From assembly GCF_000772965.1 (NCBI RefSeq), contig NZ_JPVQ01000026.1:1-53355 (forward strand): DNA of 53,355 nt. Direction: 5' to 3'. The DNA comes from Ureibacillus massiliensis 4400831 = CIP 108448 = CCUG 49529. GTDB lineage: Bacteria; Bacillota; Bacilli; Bacillales_A; Planococcaceae. This document shows, in pieces, positions 18,468 to 26,878 of the stretch. The position numbers and the translations under genes were made by a program. The notes beneath the pieces were generated by a model. The model searched no databases. It saw only the letters and a list, made by a program, of their open reading frames with translations, and was not told the origin of the DNA. Numbering within the stretch: the stretch's first letter is position 1; each line of letters opens with the position of its first letter.

Positions 18468-19910
18468 TTGTATTATAAATTAAATAAAACCAATCAATTT
18501 CGATCCTATCGAGGTCTTATTATAGAAGCACAAATTCAAGATTTTTTCATAGGGAGAATCTGGACACGAACGAATACGCCCTTTCCTCAAGAAAAAATAG
18601 ATGCGTATATTCGCTACGGCTACTTCCGTCTTCTAAAAGCTATATCAAATAAGACAACAAATTCTATCTTGTTTAAGAGAAAGCAATACCGATGCAATCG
18701 ATGCCAAAATGACAATCAGCAAGAGTTCATTGAATTCAACTGCGCTCGTTGTGAAAGTATATGCGCTTATTGCAGACATTGTATTAGCATGGGGAGAATG
18801 AGTAGTTGTACGGAATTGATTCGATGGAACGGCCCAGCAAAACGGCTAAAGAAGCAACATGTTTTAGCATGGGAAGGTCAATTTACAGACTTGCAGGAAA
18901 AGGCATCAAAGGAGTTAGTGGAAAGCATAAAAAAGAAGAAAGATCATCTTTTGGTTGCAGTTTGTGGCGCTGGAAAAACCGAAATCCTATTCCCTGGAGT
19001 ACATTATGCATTAAATAAAGGCTTGCGTGTATGTATCGCTACCCCACGAACAGATGTTGTGCTTGAGTTGTTCCCGCGATTCCAAAAGGTATTTCCGCAA
19101 ACAACAATACATGCATTATATGGCGGGGCTCCTAATAAAACTGGATTTGCTGAGCTAATTCTTGCAACAACACATCAGCTTTACCGATTCGAAGAAGCAT
19201 TTGACGTTGTGATTGTTGATGAGGCAGATGCTTTTCCCTATACATTTGATGAGTCATTGCAAAAAGCTGTGATGAAAGCTCGAAAGGTCAATGCCCCTAT
19301 TGTTTTAGTAACGGCGACTCCATCAGCACAAATTTTATTAAGAACGAAAAAAGAAAGCTGGGGCGTCTCCTTTATCCCGAGAAGATACCACGGAAAACCA
19401 TTACCCGTTCCGAGATTTGAAGCACTTTGGAATTACGGAAAATGGATTGAAAAAGGGAGGATTCCTACAAAGCTCCGAGAATGGACTGAAAAACGCATTG
19501 AAAAAAATGAGCCATTTCTCATCTTCTTTCCTACCATTAGGCTAATGGAAATCGCAGCCCCTCTATTTGAAGAAATTCATCCTCAGATTTTAAGTGTACA
19601 TGCCGAAGACCCGTATCGAAAAGAAAAAGTGATGAAACTCCGAAACGAAGGCATTCCGGGATTATTAACGACCACTATTTTAGAGCGAGGTGTCACGATA
19701 AAAAATGTACAAGTTGCAGTGGTTGGCGCTGAATCAAAAATATTTACTTCTAGTGCCTTAATTCAAATTAGCGGGCGAGTTGGAAGAAACATTCATTTTG
19801 CTGATGGGGATATTGTTTATTTCCATCATGGGATAACGGTAGAGATGGATATGGCCAAAAAAGAAATAATGCGACTAAATCAAATGGGATTTGGAGAGGC
19901 ATGTAAATGA
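18468..19910 (+). CDS. comFA: Competence helicase ComFA
   Basis: ComFA is the ATP-driven DEAD-box protein that helps pull single-stranded DNA into the cell during transformation. The N-terminal half holds a four-cysteine zinc site (CNRCQND, CARCESICAYCRHC). The helicase core has Walker A AVCGAGKTEIL, VIVDEADAFPY, VTATPS and the C-terminal motif QISGRVGRNIH. The start is taken as TTG at 18468 because AAGGAGGT lies five bases before it; an upstream TTG at 18435 has no ribosome site. The 480-residue length is near the B. subtilis protein. It overlaps comFC by four bases, with no comFB between them. Confidence 0.93.
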   Translation: MYYKLNKTNQFRSYRGLIIEAQIQDFFIGRIWTRTNTPFPQEKIDAYIRYGYFRLLKAISNKTTNSILFKRKQYRCNRCQNDNQQEFIEFNCARCESICAYCRHCISMGRMSSCTELIRWNGPAKRLKKQHVLAWEGQFTDLQEKASKELVESIKKKKDHLLVAVCGAGKTEILFPGVHYALNKGLRVCIATPRTDVVLELFPRFQKVFPQTTIHALYGGAPNKTGFAELILATTHQLYRFEEAFDVVIVDEADAFPYTFDESLQKAVMKARKVNAPIVLVTATPSAQILLRTKKESWGVSFIPRRYHGKPLPVPRFEALWNYGKWIEKGRIPTKLREWTEKRIEKNEPFLIFFPTIRLMEIAAPLFEEIHPQILSVHAEDPYRKEKVMKLRNEGIPGLLTTTILERGVTIKNVQVAVVGAESKIFTSSALIQISGRVGRNIHFADGDIVYFHHGITVEMDMAKKEIMRLNQMGFGEACK

Positions 19911-20530
19911 AAAAGGAAGTCGTGAATTGCTTACTTTGTAACGCAACTTTAAATGAACAAATGACATGGGAAATACTACTTGGAAGGGAATTTCCTCGTG
20001 TAATTTGCAAAGAATGTGAAGAGCAATTTGAGCCAATTGAGCAGGATTCTAAAAAGTGGTTAGAAGGTGAGGAAAAAATTCTTTCAATCTATAAATATAA
20101 CGATAAAATGAAAGATTACTTACATCAATACAAATTTATGCATGATGTTGTGCTGGCAAAGGTTTTTCGAAATGATATTGATAGAATATTAGCAAAGCAA
20201 CCTGAAACAATCGTACCGATACCTATTCATCCTACTAAGCTTAAAGAAAGATCGTTTGCTCATATTGATGAAATTTTGAAAGCTTCATGTATACGTTTCG
20301 AACAATACTTAGAAAAGATTTCAGTTGAAACTCAAGTAGGAAAGTCAAGAGAAGAACGAATAAACACATCCCGACTATTTAAATTGAGGGAAGAAGTTCA
20401 GGTGAAAAACAAGAGAATTATTTTAGTTGATGATATTTTGACAACGGGTACCACCCTTCTGCACGCAAGTCGTGCTCTATATGAAGCTGGTGCAAAGTCT
20501 GTTAAAGCAATAACTTTAATCAAAGGGTGA
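19907..20530 (+). CDS. comFC: Competence protein ComFC (phosphoribosyltransferase-like)
   Basis: This 207-residue protein has an N-terminal four-cysteine zinc finger (CLLCNATL ... CKECEEQF) and a PRTase-type domain with the PRPP loop IILVDDILTTGTTLLHA. It belongs to the ComF/GntX family and is needed for DNA uptake in several bacteria. It is coupled to comFA by ATGA overlap and has GGAGAGG upstream. Confidence 0.93.
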   Translation: MKKEVVNCLLCNATLNEQMTWEILLGREFPRVICKECEEQFEPIEQDSKKWLEGEEKILSIYKYNDKMKDYLHQYKFMHDVVLAKVFRNDIDRILAKQPETIVPIPIHPTKLKERSFAHIDEILKASCIRFEQYLEKISVETQVGKSREERINTSRLFKLREEVQVKNKRIILVDDILTTGTTLLHASRALYEAGAKSVKAITLIKG

Positions 20531-20652
20531 AGGGTAAATTGTGTGAATCGCGCTTTTTTGCATTCTAGGAAATATATTGAAAATGTAGAAAATTCGTGAA
20601 CTGCATTTACTTTTCGATTATCGAGTAGTAGGATGAAATCAGAGATAATTAT

Positions 20653-20682
20653 CAAAATTAAATTATTAAAATCGCCGATAAT
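20653..20682 (+). promoter_or_regulatory. Possible sigma-D promoter upstream of yvyF
   Basis: GCCGATAAT at 20674-20682 is an ideal sigma-D -10 box. The -35 is less clear: CAAA at 20653 is 17 bases away, longer than the usual 14-16. It lies 33 bases before yvyF. Confidence 0.45.
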
Positions 20683-20714
20683 ATTATGAGGGATTACTAT
20701 TCGGAGGAATCGAT

Positions 20715-21128
20715 ATGGCTGAAATTAGAAATTGTCCAAGTTGTGGGGAATTCTTTAATTACACTGGGGTTAGAGATGTTTGTTATAAATGTGCTCAACG
20801 TGAAGAAGATATGTATCAAATCGTCTATCGTTTTTTAAGAAAGCGCGAAAACCGTGCAGCAACAGTTGATAGAATAGTAGAAGCAACTGGAGTAGAAGAG
20901 GAAGTACTTTATAAATGGGTTCGAAAAGGGCGCTTACATCCAGCGGTATTTCCTAACTTAGGCTATCCATGTGATAACTGCGGAAAAATAACAAATAAAG
21001 GAAAGCTATGTCAGGATTGTCAGGATGATTTAAAATCAGAATTAAGAACTTTTGAGGCTGCTCAAGAATTTAGAGAAGATATTAAGAGACGTGAAAAAGG
21101 AACTTATTTAGCAGAACAAAAAGATTAA
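20715..21128 (+). CDS. yvyF: Flagellar operon protein YvyF (zinc-ribbon)
   Basis: This 137-residue protein carries two Cys-rich knuckles, CPSCGEFFNYTGVRDVCYKC at the N-terminus and CDNCGKITNKGKLCQDC near residue 90, around a MerR-like helical core (VEEEVLYKWVRKGRL). It matches the TIGR03826 group always found between comF and flgM. B. subtilis YvyF has a reported role linked to flagellar gene control, but the exact mechanism here is not known. GGAGGAATCGAT precedes the ATG. Confidence 0.9.
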   Translation: MAEIRNCPSCGEFFNYTGVRDVCYKCAQREEDMYQIVYRFLRKRENRAATVDRIVEATGVEEEVLYKWVRKGRLHPAVFPNLGYPCDNCGKITNKGKLCQDCQDDLKSELRTFEAAQEFREDIKRREKGTYLAEQKD

Positions 21129-21133
21129 TAAAT

Positions 21134-21212
21134 AGCTTACTTTTCGCTTAGCAGATTTTATTCATGAGAGTAAATGGATAAAAGTTGTTCAGGCTAAAAG
21201 TAAGCTTTTTTC
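21134..21212 (+). terminator. Stem-loop terminator between yvyF and flgM
   Basis: AGCTTACTTTT (21134) pairs with AAAAGTAAGCT (21196) over a 50-base loop and is followed by a T run. It would reduce read-through and leave flgM to its own promoter. Confidence 0.7.
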
Positions 21213-21223
21213 TTTGGAAAGGT

Positions 21224-21249
21224 TAACATTTTTATAAAATGTCCGAAAT
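21224..21249 (+). promoter_or_regulatory. Candidate sigma-D promoter for flgM
   Basis: TAAC at 21224-21227, a 14-base spacer and TCCGAAAT at 21242-21249 fit the TAAA-N15-GCCGATAA pattern with the central CCGA intact. In B. subtilis flgM also has a sigma-D promoter, which gives feedback on its own anti-sigma factor. Confidence 0.6.
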
Positions 21250-21286
21250 ATATTTTAGATAATGTTTTTTGAGGGGAGGGGTAGTT

Positions 21287-21547
21287 GTGAAAATTACCTC
21301 AATTGGCGTAAATAATGTAAATCCATATAACAAACAACAACAAAAATTAAAATCAGTAAGTGGACATTCACCGTTTGCAGATAAAATCGAAATATCCACT
21401 GCTGCAAAAGAAATGCAAGGGTCTTCTACTTATAGTGCAGAACGAGCAGAAAAAGTAGAAAAATTAAAAGCAGAAATAGAATCTGGCGAATATAAAGTGG
21501 ATGCACGCAAAGTAGCAGCGGATATGCTGAAATACTATCGCTACTAA
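21287..21547 (+). CDS. flgM: Anti-sigma-D factor FlgM
   Basis: FlgM binds sigma-D and holds late flagellar genes off until the hook is complete. This 86-residue protein has the flexible N-terminus (ITSIGVNNVNPYNK) and the sigma-binding C-terminal helices (RAEKVEKLKAEIESGEYKVD ... VAADMLKYYRY), the most conserved part of the family. The start is GTG at 21287 after GGGGAGGGG; an upstream TTG would run through the ribosome site. It leads the flgM-flgN-flgK-flgL group. Confidence 0.9.
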   Translation: MKITSIGVNNVNPYNKQQQKLKSVSGHSPFADKIEISTAAKEMQGSSTYSAERAEKVEKLKAEIESGEYKVDARKVAADMLKYYRY

Positions 21548-21674
21548 TGCGAATTAAGAGCTTTTCTAGCGACGAATTTGCTAAAAATCGATTAATTTGC
21601 AAAGTAATGAATGTTTAACAAAGTGATTCTTTACCATTCAAAGGATTATCTAAACATGTAAAGGAGTTCAACTA

Positions 21675-22175
21675 ATGTCGGTACAATCAATTATTACAAT
21701 CCTAGAAAGACTTGAAAAACTGCATAAAAGTTTACTTGAACTGTCTTATCAGAAAACAGAGATTGTGAAAAAGGGCGACATGGCCGAACTTGATAACATG
21801 TTAAAAAATGAACAATCCCACGTTGCAGCTATAGAAACTCTTGAAAAGCAACGTCAGCAAGCTGTCAGCGAGTATTTGACAGGAAAAGGAATTTCACAAG
21901 CTGGCAAACAAGCGATCGCAGACGTAATCGAAGTTGTTGAGAATGAAGAAGAACGGACACAATTACAGGATGTACGAAATCGATTAATGCTTGTAGTGGA
22001 TGACTTAAGAAAACAAAACGAATTAAATCAAAAGCTTGTTTTCCAATCATTACAATTTGTGAATATGACATTAGACCTTTTGCGTCCAAAACCAGATCAA
22101 ATCAACTACTCTGGAAAAGAAGCGCGCGGAGATAATACAGTACAAAAAAAATCCTACTTTGATTCTCAAGCTTAA
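21675..22175 (+). CDS. flgN: Flagellar chaperone FlgN
   Basis: This 166-residue, all-helical coiled-coil protein (SIITILERLEKLHKSLLELS ... RLMLVVDDLRKQNELNQKLV) is the FlgN-type export chaperone that keeps the hook-filament junction proteins FlgK and FlgL ready for secretion. Its place directly before flgK is standard. The C-terminal tail after residue 140 is low in structure. Confidence 0.9.
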   Translation: MSVQSIITILERLEKLHKSLLELSYQKTEIVKKGDMAELDNMLKNEQSHVAAIETLEKQRQQAVSEYLTGKGISQAGKQAIADVIEVVENEEERTQLQDVRNRLMLVVDDLRKQNELNQKLVFQSLQFVNMTLDLLRPKPDQINYSGKEARGDNTVQKKSYFDSQA

Positions 22176-22304
22176 AAAGAATTTCAACAAAGTGTGTGAT
22201 ATGGATTGTTTCACACACTTTCATATACATAAAATTGGAGTGTGTATCGAAATAAGCTCCAATCAAAATTAAGACTAATTTATAAAACAAAAGGAGGAGA
22301 CACG

Positions 22305-24011
22305 ATGCGCTCCACATTTATGGGTTTAGAAGCAAGTAAGCGAGGCCTATTCACACAACAAAGTGCTTTATATACAACGGGACATAATATTAGTAATGCA
22401 AATACAGATGGGTATTCCCGTCAAAGAGTAAATATGAAACCAACGCTTGGATATCCAGGGGTAGGATTAAACAGTCCAAAAACTGCTGGGTTTATCGGTA
22501 CAGGGGTTGAAGCGGATTCTGTACAACGTATTCGTGACCAATTCATCGACCGTCAATTCCGCCAAGAGACAAATAAACTCGGCTATTATGAATCAAGGGC
22601 AAAGGCTATTTCTCAAATGGAGGACATCATGTCTGAGCCATCTGAATATGGATTGAACGAAGCTTTCAACTTATTCTGGGGTTCTTTACAAGACGTCAGT
22701 TCAAATCCAGAAGATATCGCTTCTCGTAAAGTTGCGATACAACGAGCAGAGCATTTAGCAGATACATTTAACTATATCGACACTCAACTTCAACAAATTC
22801 AAGGGAATTTAGGGAATGAAATCGATGTATCTACTACTCAAGTAAACTCAATCCTAAAACAAATAGGTGAAATCAATCAACAAATTATCGCGATTGAACC
22901 GAATGGCTATATGCCAAATGATTTATATGATGCGAGAGATTTATTAGTAGATGAGTTAAGTCAGTATTTGCCTGTTAAGGTGGATACAGTCGAATCAGGT
23001 GGGAATGCATTAGACATTGCCGAAGGAAGTTATACCCTTAGTTACGTTGATAAAAATGGTAAAGAAGTCGTATTAGTTCAAGGTAAAGAATATGTTCAAT
23101 TAACTGCAAATGGTGTAAGTGAAGATGGTACTACAGGAAAAATAACTGGAGAGGAACCATATAAATTCTTCACTCATTTCTCAACAAATAAAACAATTGA
23201 TAAAAATACTGGAGCTGTATCTAGTAAAAGAGAAGCTATTGTATACGGGGAGTTAGATCCCTCTAAAGGGAAACTTGCTTCATTAATTGATTCTTATGGA
23301 CATGTAAATGTAACAGATCCAAATAACGGACAAGGAACAGTTACAGTACCTTCTAACATTACAGTTGAAGGATATTATCCTAAAATGCTATCGGATTTAG
23401 AGCGACTTTCTTCTACATTTATTGAAGTGTTTAATACTGTTCATAAAGCGGGACATCCACTAGATTATGCAGGGTTAACAGATTTAAATAGTGATGGAAC
23501 AGTAGATGCTGATGATTTTAAAGAATTCAATGTATTTGAAATCGTTGATGGTAAAGTAAAGGTAAATCAAAGTATAGTGGATAATCCATCTTTATTAGCG
23601 GCGTCTAGTGTAGAAAATGAAGAAGGAAACGGTAAATGGGCAATAGAACTTGCGAATTTACAATATATAAGTTTAGATACTGGTAATTTTGACATCAAGG
23701 TAGGTGGAGAAACAACTTCATTTACCAATTTACCAACACTTGATGGAGCCACTTTCCAGTCATTCTACGAGGGATTAATTGGTCAATTAGGTGTGGATGG
23801 TCAAGAAGCGAACAGACTTCAATATAATACGGAAACAATTCGCTTAACAGTGGAAAATAATCGTGCATCAATGAGTTCAGTTTCTCTTGATGAAGAAATG
23901 ACAAATATGATCTCGTTCCAGCAAGCATACAATGCTAATGCCCGAATGATTACTGTAATTGATGAAACATTAGATAAAATTATTAACGGTATGGGTCGAG
24001 TTGGATTATAA
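22305..24011 (+). CDS. flgK: Flagellar hook-filament junction protein FlgK
   Basis: This 568-residue protein joins hook to filament. The N-terminal rod/hook signature is present (FMGLEASKRGLFTQQSALYTT, GHNISNANTDGYSRQRV), as is the C-terminal coil (MISFQQAYNANARMI and VIDETLDKIINGMG). The middle, about residues 230-480, is the variable domain, with a dockerin-like stretch (LTDLNSDGTVDADDF) that resembles a calcium-binding loop. ATG at 22305 follows AAGGAGGAGA; a longer frame upstream is not used. Confidence 0.95.
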   Translation: MRSTFMGLEASKRGLFTQQSALYTTGHNISNANTDGYSRQRVNMKPTLGYPGVGLNSPKTAGFIGTGVEADSVQRIRDQFIDRQFRQETNKLGYYESRAKAISQMEDIMSEPSEYGLNEAFNLFWGSLQDVSSNPEDIASRKVAIQRAEHLADTFNYIDTQLQQIQGNLGNEIDVSTTQVNSILKQIGEINQQIIAIEPNGYMPNDLYDARDLLVDELSQYLPVKVDTVESGGNALDIAEGSYTLSYVDKNGKEVVLVQGKEYVQLTANGVSEDGTTGKITGEEPYKFFTHFSTNKTIDKNTGAVSSKREAIVYGELDPSKGKLASLIDSYGHVNVTDPNNGQGTVTVPSNITVEGYYPKMLSDLERLSSTFIEVFNTVHKAGHPLDYAGLTDLNSDGTVDADDFKEFNVFEIVDGKVKVNQSIVDNPSLLAASSVENEEGNGKWAIELANLQYISLDTGNFDIKVGGETTSFTNLPTLDGATFQSFYEGLIGQLGVDGQEANRLQYNTETIRLTVENNRASMSSVSLDEEMTNMISFQQAYNANARMITVIDETLDKIINGMGRVGL

Positions 24012-24063
24012 GTAATATGATTTGGCTACCAATATCATTTAACGAAAGAAAGGTGACCTTTCA

Positions 24064-25017
24064 ATGCGCGTAACACAATCAATGCTATCAAATAACATGC
24101 TTCGAAATTTAAGCAATAGTTATAATAAAATGTCTGAACTTCAAAATCAGATTAACTCTGGTAAAAAAATAACTCGTCCATCTCAAGATCCAGTTGTTGC
24201 GATTAAAGGAATGAGTTATCGTACAGATTTAAATAAGGTCGAGCAATTTGAACGTAATGTGACTCAAGTGAATTCTTGGCTAGATTCATCAGATGATGCC
24301 CTTGGACAAGTTGGAGATGCTTTAAATCGTGTAAAAGAACTTGTTGTCCAAGCAGCAAATGATACAAACACTGCGGATGATCGTCAAAAAATCAAATTAG
24401 AAATCGACCAAATCCGTGAACAGCTTCAAGACATTGGTAACACAAAGGTGGCAGATAAATTTATCTTCACAGGTACAAAAACGCAAGCACCATTATTTAT
24501 CGATGGTGAAATTAATCCGGATTTACTAGAGTTGGATGATACAACGACACCACCAACTCTAACAGATAATTTAATTCCTGCTACTTCTTCTGAAGTGAGA
24601 ATGGAAGTATTCGATGGAATTCAATTGGATGTTAACTCTTCTGATGCTGCTGGATTATTCCAACAGGTTGATCAGTTAATGGGTAAAATTTCGGAAGCAA
24701 TGGAAAATTCAGATAGTGATGAAATTGGAAATTTATTAGGTGGTATCGCCGATGGAACGAATGATACCCTTTCTGAATTGCAAAATAAAGTTCTTGAGGC
24801 TCGTGCAGATGTTGGGGCACGACAAAATCGTGTCGAGATGATGACAAACCGCCTTGAAACTCATGAGATTAACGTGACAAAACAAATGTCCGATAACGAA
24901 GATGTTGACTATGCTGAAACAATTACTGAAATGGTAAATTATGAATCAATCCATCAAGCTTCATTATCTGTAGGAGCAAATATTATTCAGCAAACCTTAG
25001 TTGATTTTATTAGATAG
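24064..25017 (+). CDS. flgL: Flagellar hook-associated protein FlgL
   Basis: This 317-residue protein is the second junction protein. It has flagellin-like N- and C-termini (MRVTQSMLSNNMLRNLSNSY, ELQNQINSGKKITRPSQDP and TEMVNYESIHQASLSVGANI). It follows flgK by 52 bases. It ends in TLVDFIR with a TAG stop; an almost identical copy of that end lies about 80 bases downstream (see the repeat entry), which suggests the gene has been exchanged or partly duplicated. Confidence 0.95.
   Translation: MRVTQSMLSNNMLRNLSNSYNKMSELQNQINSGKKITRPSQDPVVAIKGMSYRTDLNKVEQFERNVTQVNSWLDSSDDALGQVGDALNRVKELVVQAANDTNTADDRQKIKLEIDQIREQLQDIGNTKVADKFIFTGTKTQAPLFIDGEINPDLLELDDTTTPPTLTDNLIPATSSEVRMEVFDGIQLDVNSSDAAGLFQQVDQLMGKISEAMENSDSDEIGNLLGGIADGTNDTLSELQNKVLEARADVGARQNRVEMMTNRLETHEINVTKQMSDNEDVDYAETITEMVNYESIHQASLSVGANIIQQTLVDFIR
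24993..25016 (+). repeat. flgL 3' end, copy within the gene
   Basis: These 24 bases encode the last residues of FlgL (TLVDFIR). They recur at 25098-25121 with one silent A-to-G change. Confidence 0.75.
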
Positions 25018-25097
25018 TCTATATCTCTATAGAAGATTTTAAAAATCAATGTAGTAAGCTATGATTGGTTAGCGACGAGATTGTAAAGGTCGTCGCC

Positions 25098-25121
25098 AAC
25101 CTTGGTTGATTTTATTAGATA
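25098..25121 (+). repeat. Leftover copy of the flgL 3' end
   Basis: This intergenic copy matches 24993-25016 at 23 of 24 bases. It still reads TLVDFIR, and with the next base it ends in the stop TAA instead of TAG. The stretch before it does not match FlgL, so only the tail remains. It precedes the transcription terminator at 25127. Confidence 0.7.
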
Positions 25122-25126
25122 ATTTT

Positions 25127-25162
25127 AAAGCGTTTGGACGTAATGGTTCAAACGCTTTTCTT
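25127..25162 (+). terminator. Rho-independent terminator after flgL
   Basis: AAAGCGTTTG and CAAACGCTTT form a ten-base-pair stem followed by TCTT. It ends the flgM-to-flgL transcript. Confidence 0.8.
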
Positions 25163-25231
25163 AAATTATTGTTAGTAATATTCATGAGAGCTTAAACACT
25201 ATTAAGATCCATACGAAACAGGTGATTCAAA

Positions 25232-25795
25232 ATGAGGATTCCACAAATCCAAATATCCACTAGGGATATCAAAGTGGACATGCAAATTCATGACCCAGTT
25301 CAAAAAATACATCAGGAAAAAGCAGATTTAAAAATTTCACAGCCTACAGCGATTGTTAATATTAACAGTAAACCTGCAAAATTATTAATTGACCAGTCGC
25401 AAGCATGGAGAGATATGGGATTACTAACACCTAAGGAATCCGTAGCTAAATACGCGCAAGATGGTAGACAGGCTGTATTAAAAAGGATTTCAAAGGATGC
25501 CGCGGAAGGTCGTCAAATGATGGAAAGTGCTGGAAAAGGTCAAGGTCGTCAGATTGCAGCAAATATTGCAAAACAAAACCATGGCCCAAAAAGAATACCA
25601 TTTAATATAAAATTTATTCCATCTGTTGGTGCTGTCGATATTAACTATGTTGCTGGGAAATTAGATATTAATACTACACCACAAAAGCCAAGAATAGATG
25701 CGAAGATAAATAAACCGATCCATGATTATACACCAGGTAAAGTCACACATGATATTTTACAAAAGCCATCTATTAATATCGATGTGATTGGATAG
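25232..25795 (+). CDS. yviE: YviE-like flagellar region protein (DUF6470)
   Basis: This 187-residue protein starts MRIPQIQISTRDIKVDMQIH and is made of short beta strands and a central helix (PKESVAKYAQDGRQAVLKRI). It matches the DUF6470/YviE family found between flgL and fliW in Bacilli. Function is not known; the position suggests a flagellar assembly role. AGGTGATTC is a weak ribosome site. Confidence 0.85.
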   Translation: MRIPQIQISTRDIKVDMQIHDPVQKIHQEKADLKISQPTAIVNINSKPAKLLIDQSQAWRDMGLLTPKESVAKYAQDGRQAVLKRISKDAAEGRQMMESAGKGQGRQIAANIAKQNHGPKRIPFNIKFIPSVGAVDINYVAGKLDINTTPQKPRIDAKINKPIHDYTPGKVTHDILQKPSINIDVIG

Positions 25796-25912
25796 TAAGG
25801 GAATTAATTTTAGACTAATTCATTCCAAAATAAGAGGTTGCCAAAGGTGCTTCGTCTAAATTCAGCAATTCGTTTCAGATATTGATGAAGCTTAAAGGAG
25901 TTAATGAGAACA

Positions 25913-26356
25913 ATGAAAATTAATACAAAATTTTTAGGTGAAGTAGAAGTAAATGAAAATGATATCATTACGTTTGAATATGGAATGCCCGGTTTTCCAG
26001 ACCTACATAAATTCATCTTACTTCCCCTAGATGCTGATCTGCCATTAGCGGTTCTTCAATCGTCAGAGCAGGTGGAAATAGGCTTTGTCGTCGCATATCC
26101 ATTTGCCTTTAAAAAAGATTACGCCTTCGATATAAGTGAAGAGGATAAAGAGGATTTAAAAATTGAAAAAGAAGAAGATGTAATTGCATATTCTATCTTA
26201 ACATTGAAAGATACATTCCCAGAATCTACATTAAATTTATTAGCCCCAGTTGTCATTAATGCAAATAAAAAACTCGGTAAACAAATTGTATTGCAAGATA
26301 GTAGTATGTATCCATTAAAATATCCAATTGGTGCATTGGAAGGAAGTGCGAAATAA
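25913..26356 (+). CDS. fliW: Flagellar assembly factor FliW
   Basis: FliW binds newly made flagellin and, when free, binds CsrA to relieve repression of hag translation. The 147-residue protein has the family start [21 protein letters not shown], followed by [16 protein letters not shown] and a C-terminal [13 protein letters not shown]. An in-frame ATG at 25904 is only three bases after AAAGGAG, so I prefer 25913. The stop overlaps the csrA ATG (TAATG), so FliW and CsrA are made together. Confidence 0.93.
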   Translation: MKINTKFLGEVEVNENDIITFEYGMPGFPDLHKFILLPLDADLPLAVLQSSEQVEIGFVVAYPFAFKKDYAFDISEEDKEDLKIEKEEDVIAYSILTLKDTFPESTLNLLAPVVINANKKLGKQIVLQDSSMYPLKYPIGALEGSAK

Positions 26357-26574
26357 TGCTTGTCCTTTCACGTAAAAAAAATGAATCGATCATGATTGGT
26401 GACCATATTGAGGTGAAAATATTATCTGTCGATGGGGATCAAGTAAAGCTCGGTATTGTTGCACCGAAAAGTGTAAAAGTTCATCGTTCAGAAGTATTTG
26501 AAGCAATTCAAGAGCAGAATAAAGAAGCGTTGAATACGAATGTGAGTTTACTTGAGCAGTTAAAGAAAAAATAG
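26356..26574 (+). CDS. csrA: Carbon storage/flagellin translation regulator CsrA
   Basis: This 72-residue protein is a complete Csr[21 protein letters not shown], the RNA-binding [11 protein letters not shown] and a short C-terminal helix. It dimerises and binds GGA-containing hairpins. The target here is the hag leader at 26831-26873, which contains the ideal binding sequence. It overlaps fliW by one base. Confidence 0.95.
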   Translation: MLVLSRKKNESIMIGDHIEVKILSVDGDQVKLGIVAPKSVKVHRSEVFEAIQEQNKEALNTNVSLLEQLKKK

Positions 26575-26598
26575 AGTGTTTATAATAAATTAGTTAAT

Positions 26599-26666
26599 AA
26601 ATCCGCAAGATTTAATGAAACGGCCAGTTCAGTAGAGCGTCGTTGTTCTTGGCGGATTTTTTGTTT
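26599..26666 (+). terminator. Terminator after csrA
   Basis: AAATCCGCAAGA pairs with TCTTGGCGGATTT, followed by TTTTG. It isolates csrA from hag. Confidence 0.75.
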
Positions 26667-26755
26667 AATAATGTAAAACTTTTACACAATAAGATACTCA
26701 AGTGAGTATCATAACTCCGTTTTGCTAATTAATAAAAAAATTTTTTAAAATCTAT

Positions 26756-26781
26756 TAAACTACAAAATTTACTGTCGATAA
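26756..26781 (+). promoter_or_regulatory. Sigma-D promoter of hag
   Basis: TAAA at 26756-26759, a 14-base spacer, and GTCGATAA at 26774-26781 match the sigma-D consensus with one mismatch in the -10. Transcription would begin near 26788, just before the first leader hairpin. Confidence 0.75.
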
Positions 26782-26792
26782 TAATTATGTAA

Positions 26793-26873
26793 GACATAAA
26801 GGGAGAAAATTCTCTTTATGTCAACAAAGTTCCACAAGGATGTGGAGCTATCAAAACAAATTCAAGGAGGAAT
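26793..26873 (+). promoter_or_regulatory. hag leader with 5' stem-loop and CsrA binding sites
   Basis: The leader starts with a stem (GACATAAAG..GAGAA with TTCTC..TTTATGTC, 26793-26822), which may protect the 5' end. Next is TCCACAAGGATGTGGA (26831-26846), a hairpin that shows AAGGAT in its loop and contains ACAAGGATGT, the published in-vitro best CsrA site without its first two bases. The second GGA lies in the ribosome site AAGGAGGAA (26864-26872), so one CsrA dimer could bridge both and block translation, as in B. subtilis. Confidence 0.85.
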
Positions 26874-26878
26874 TCCAA

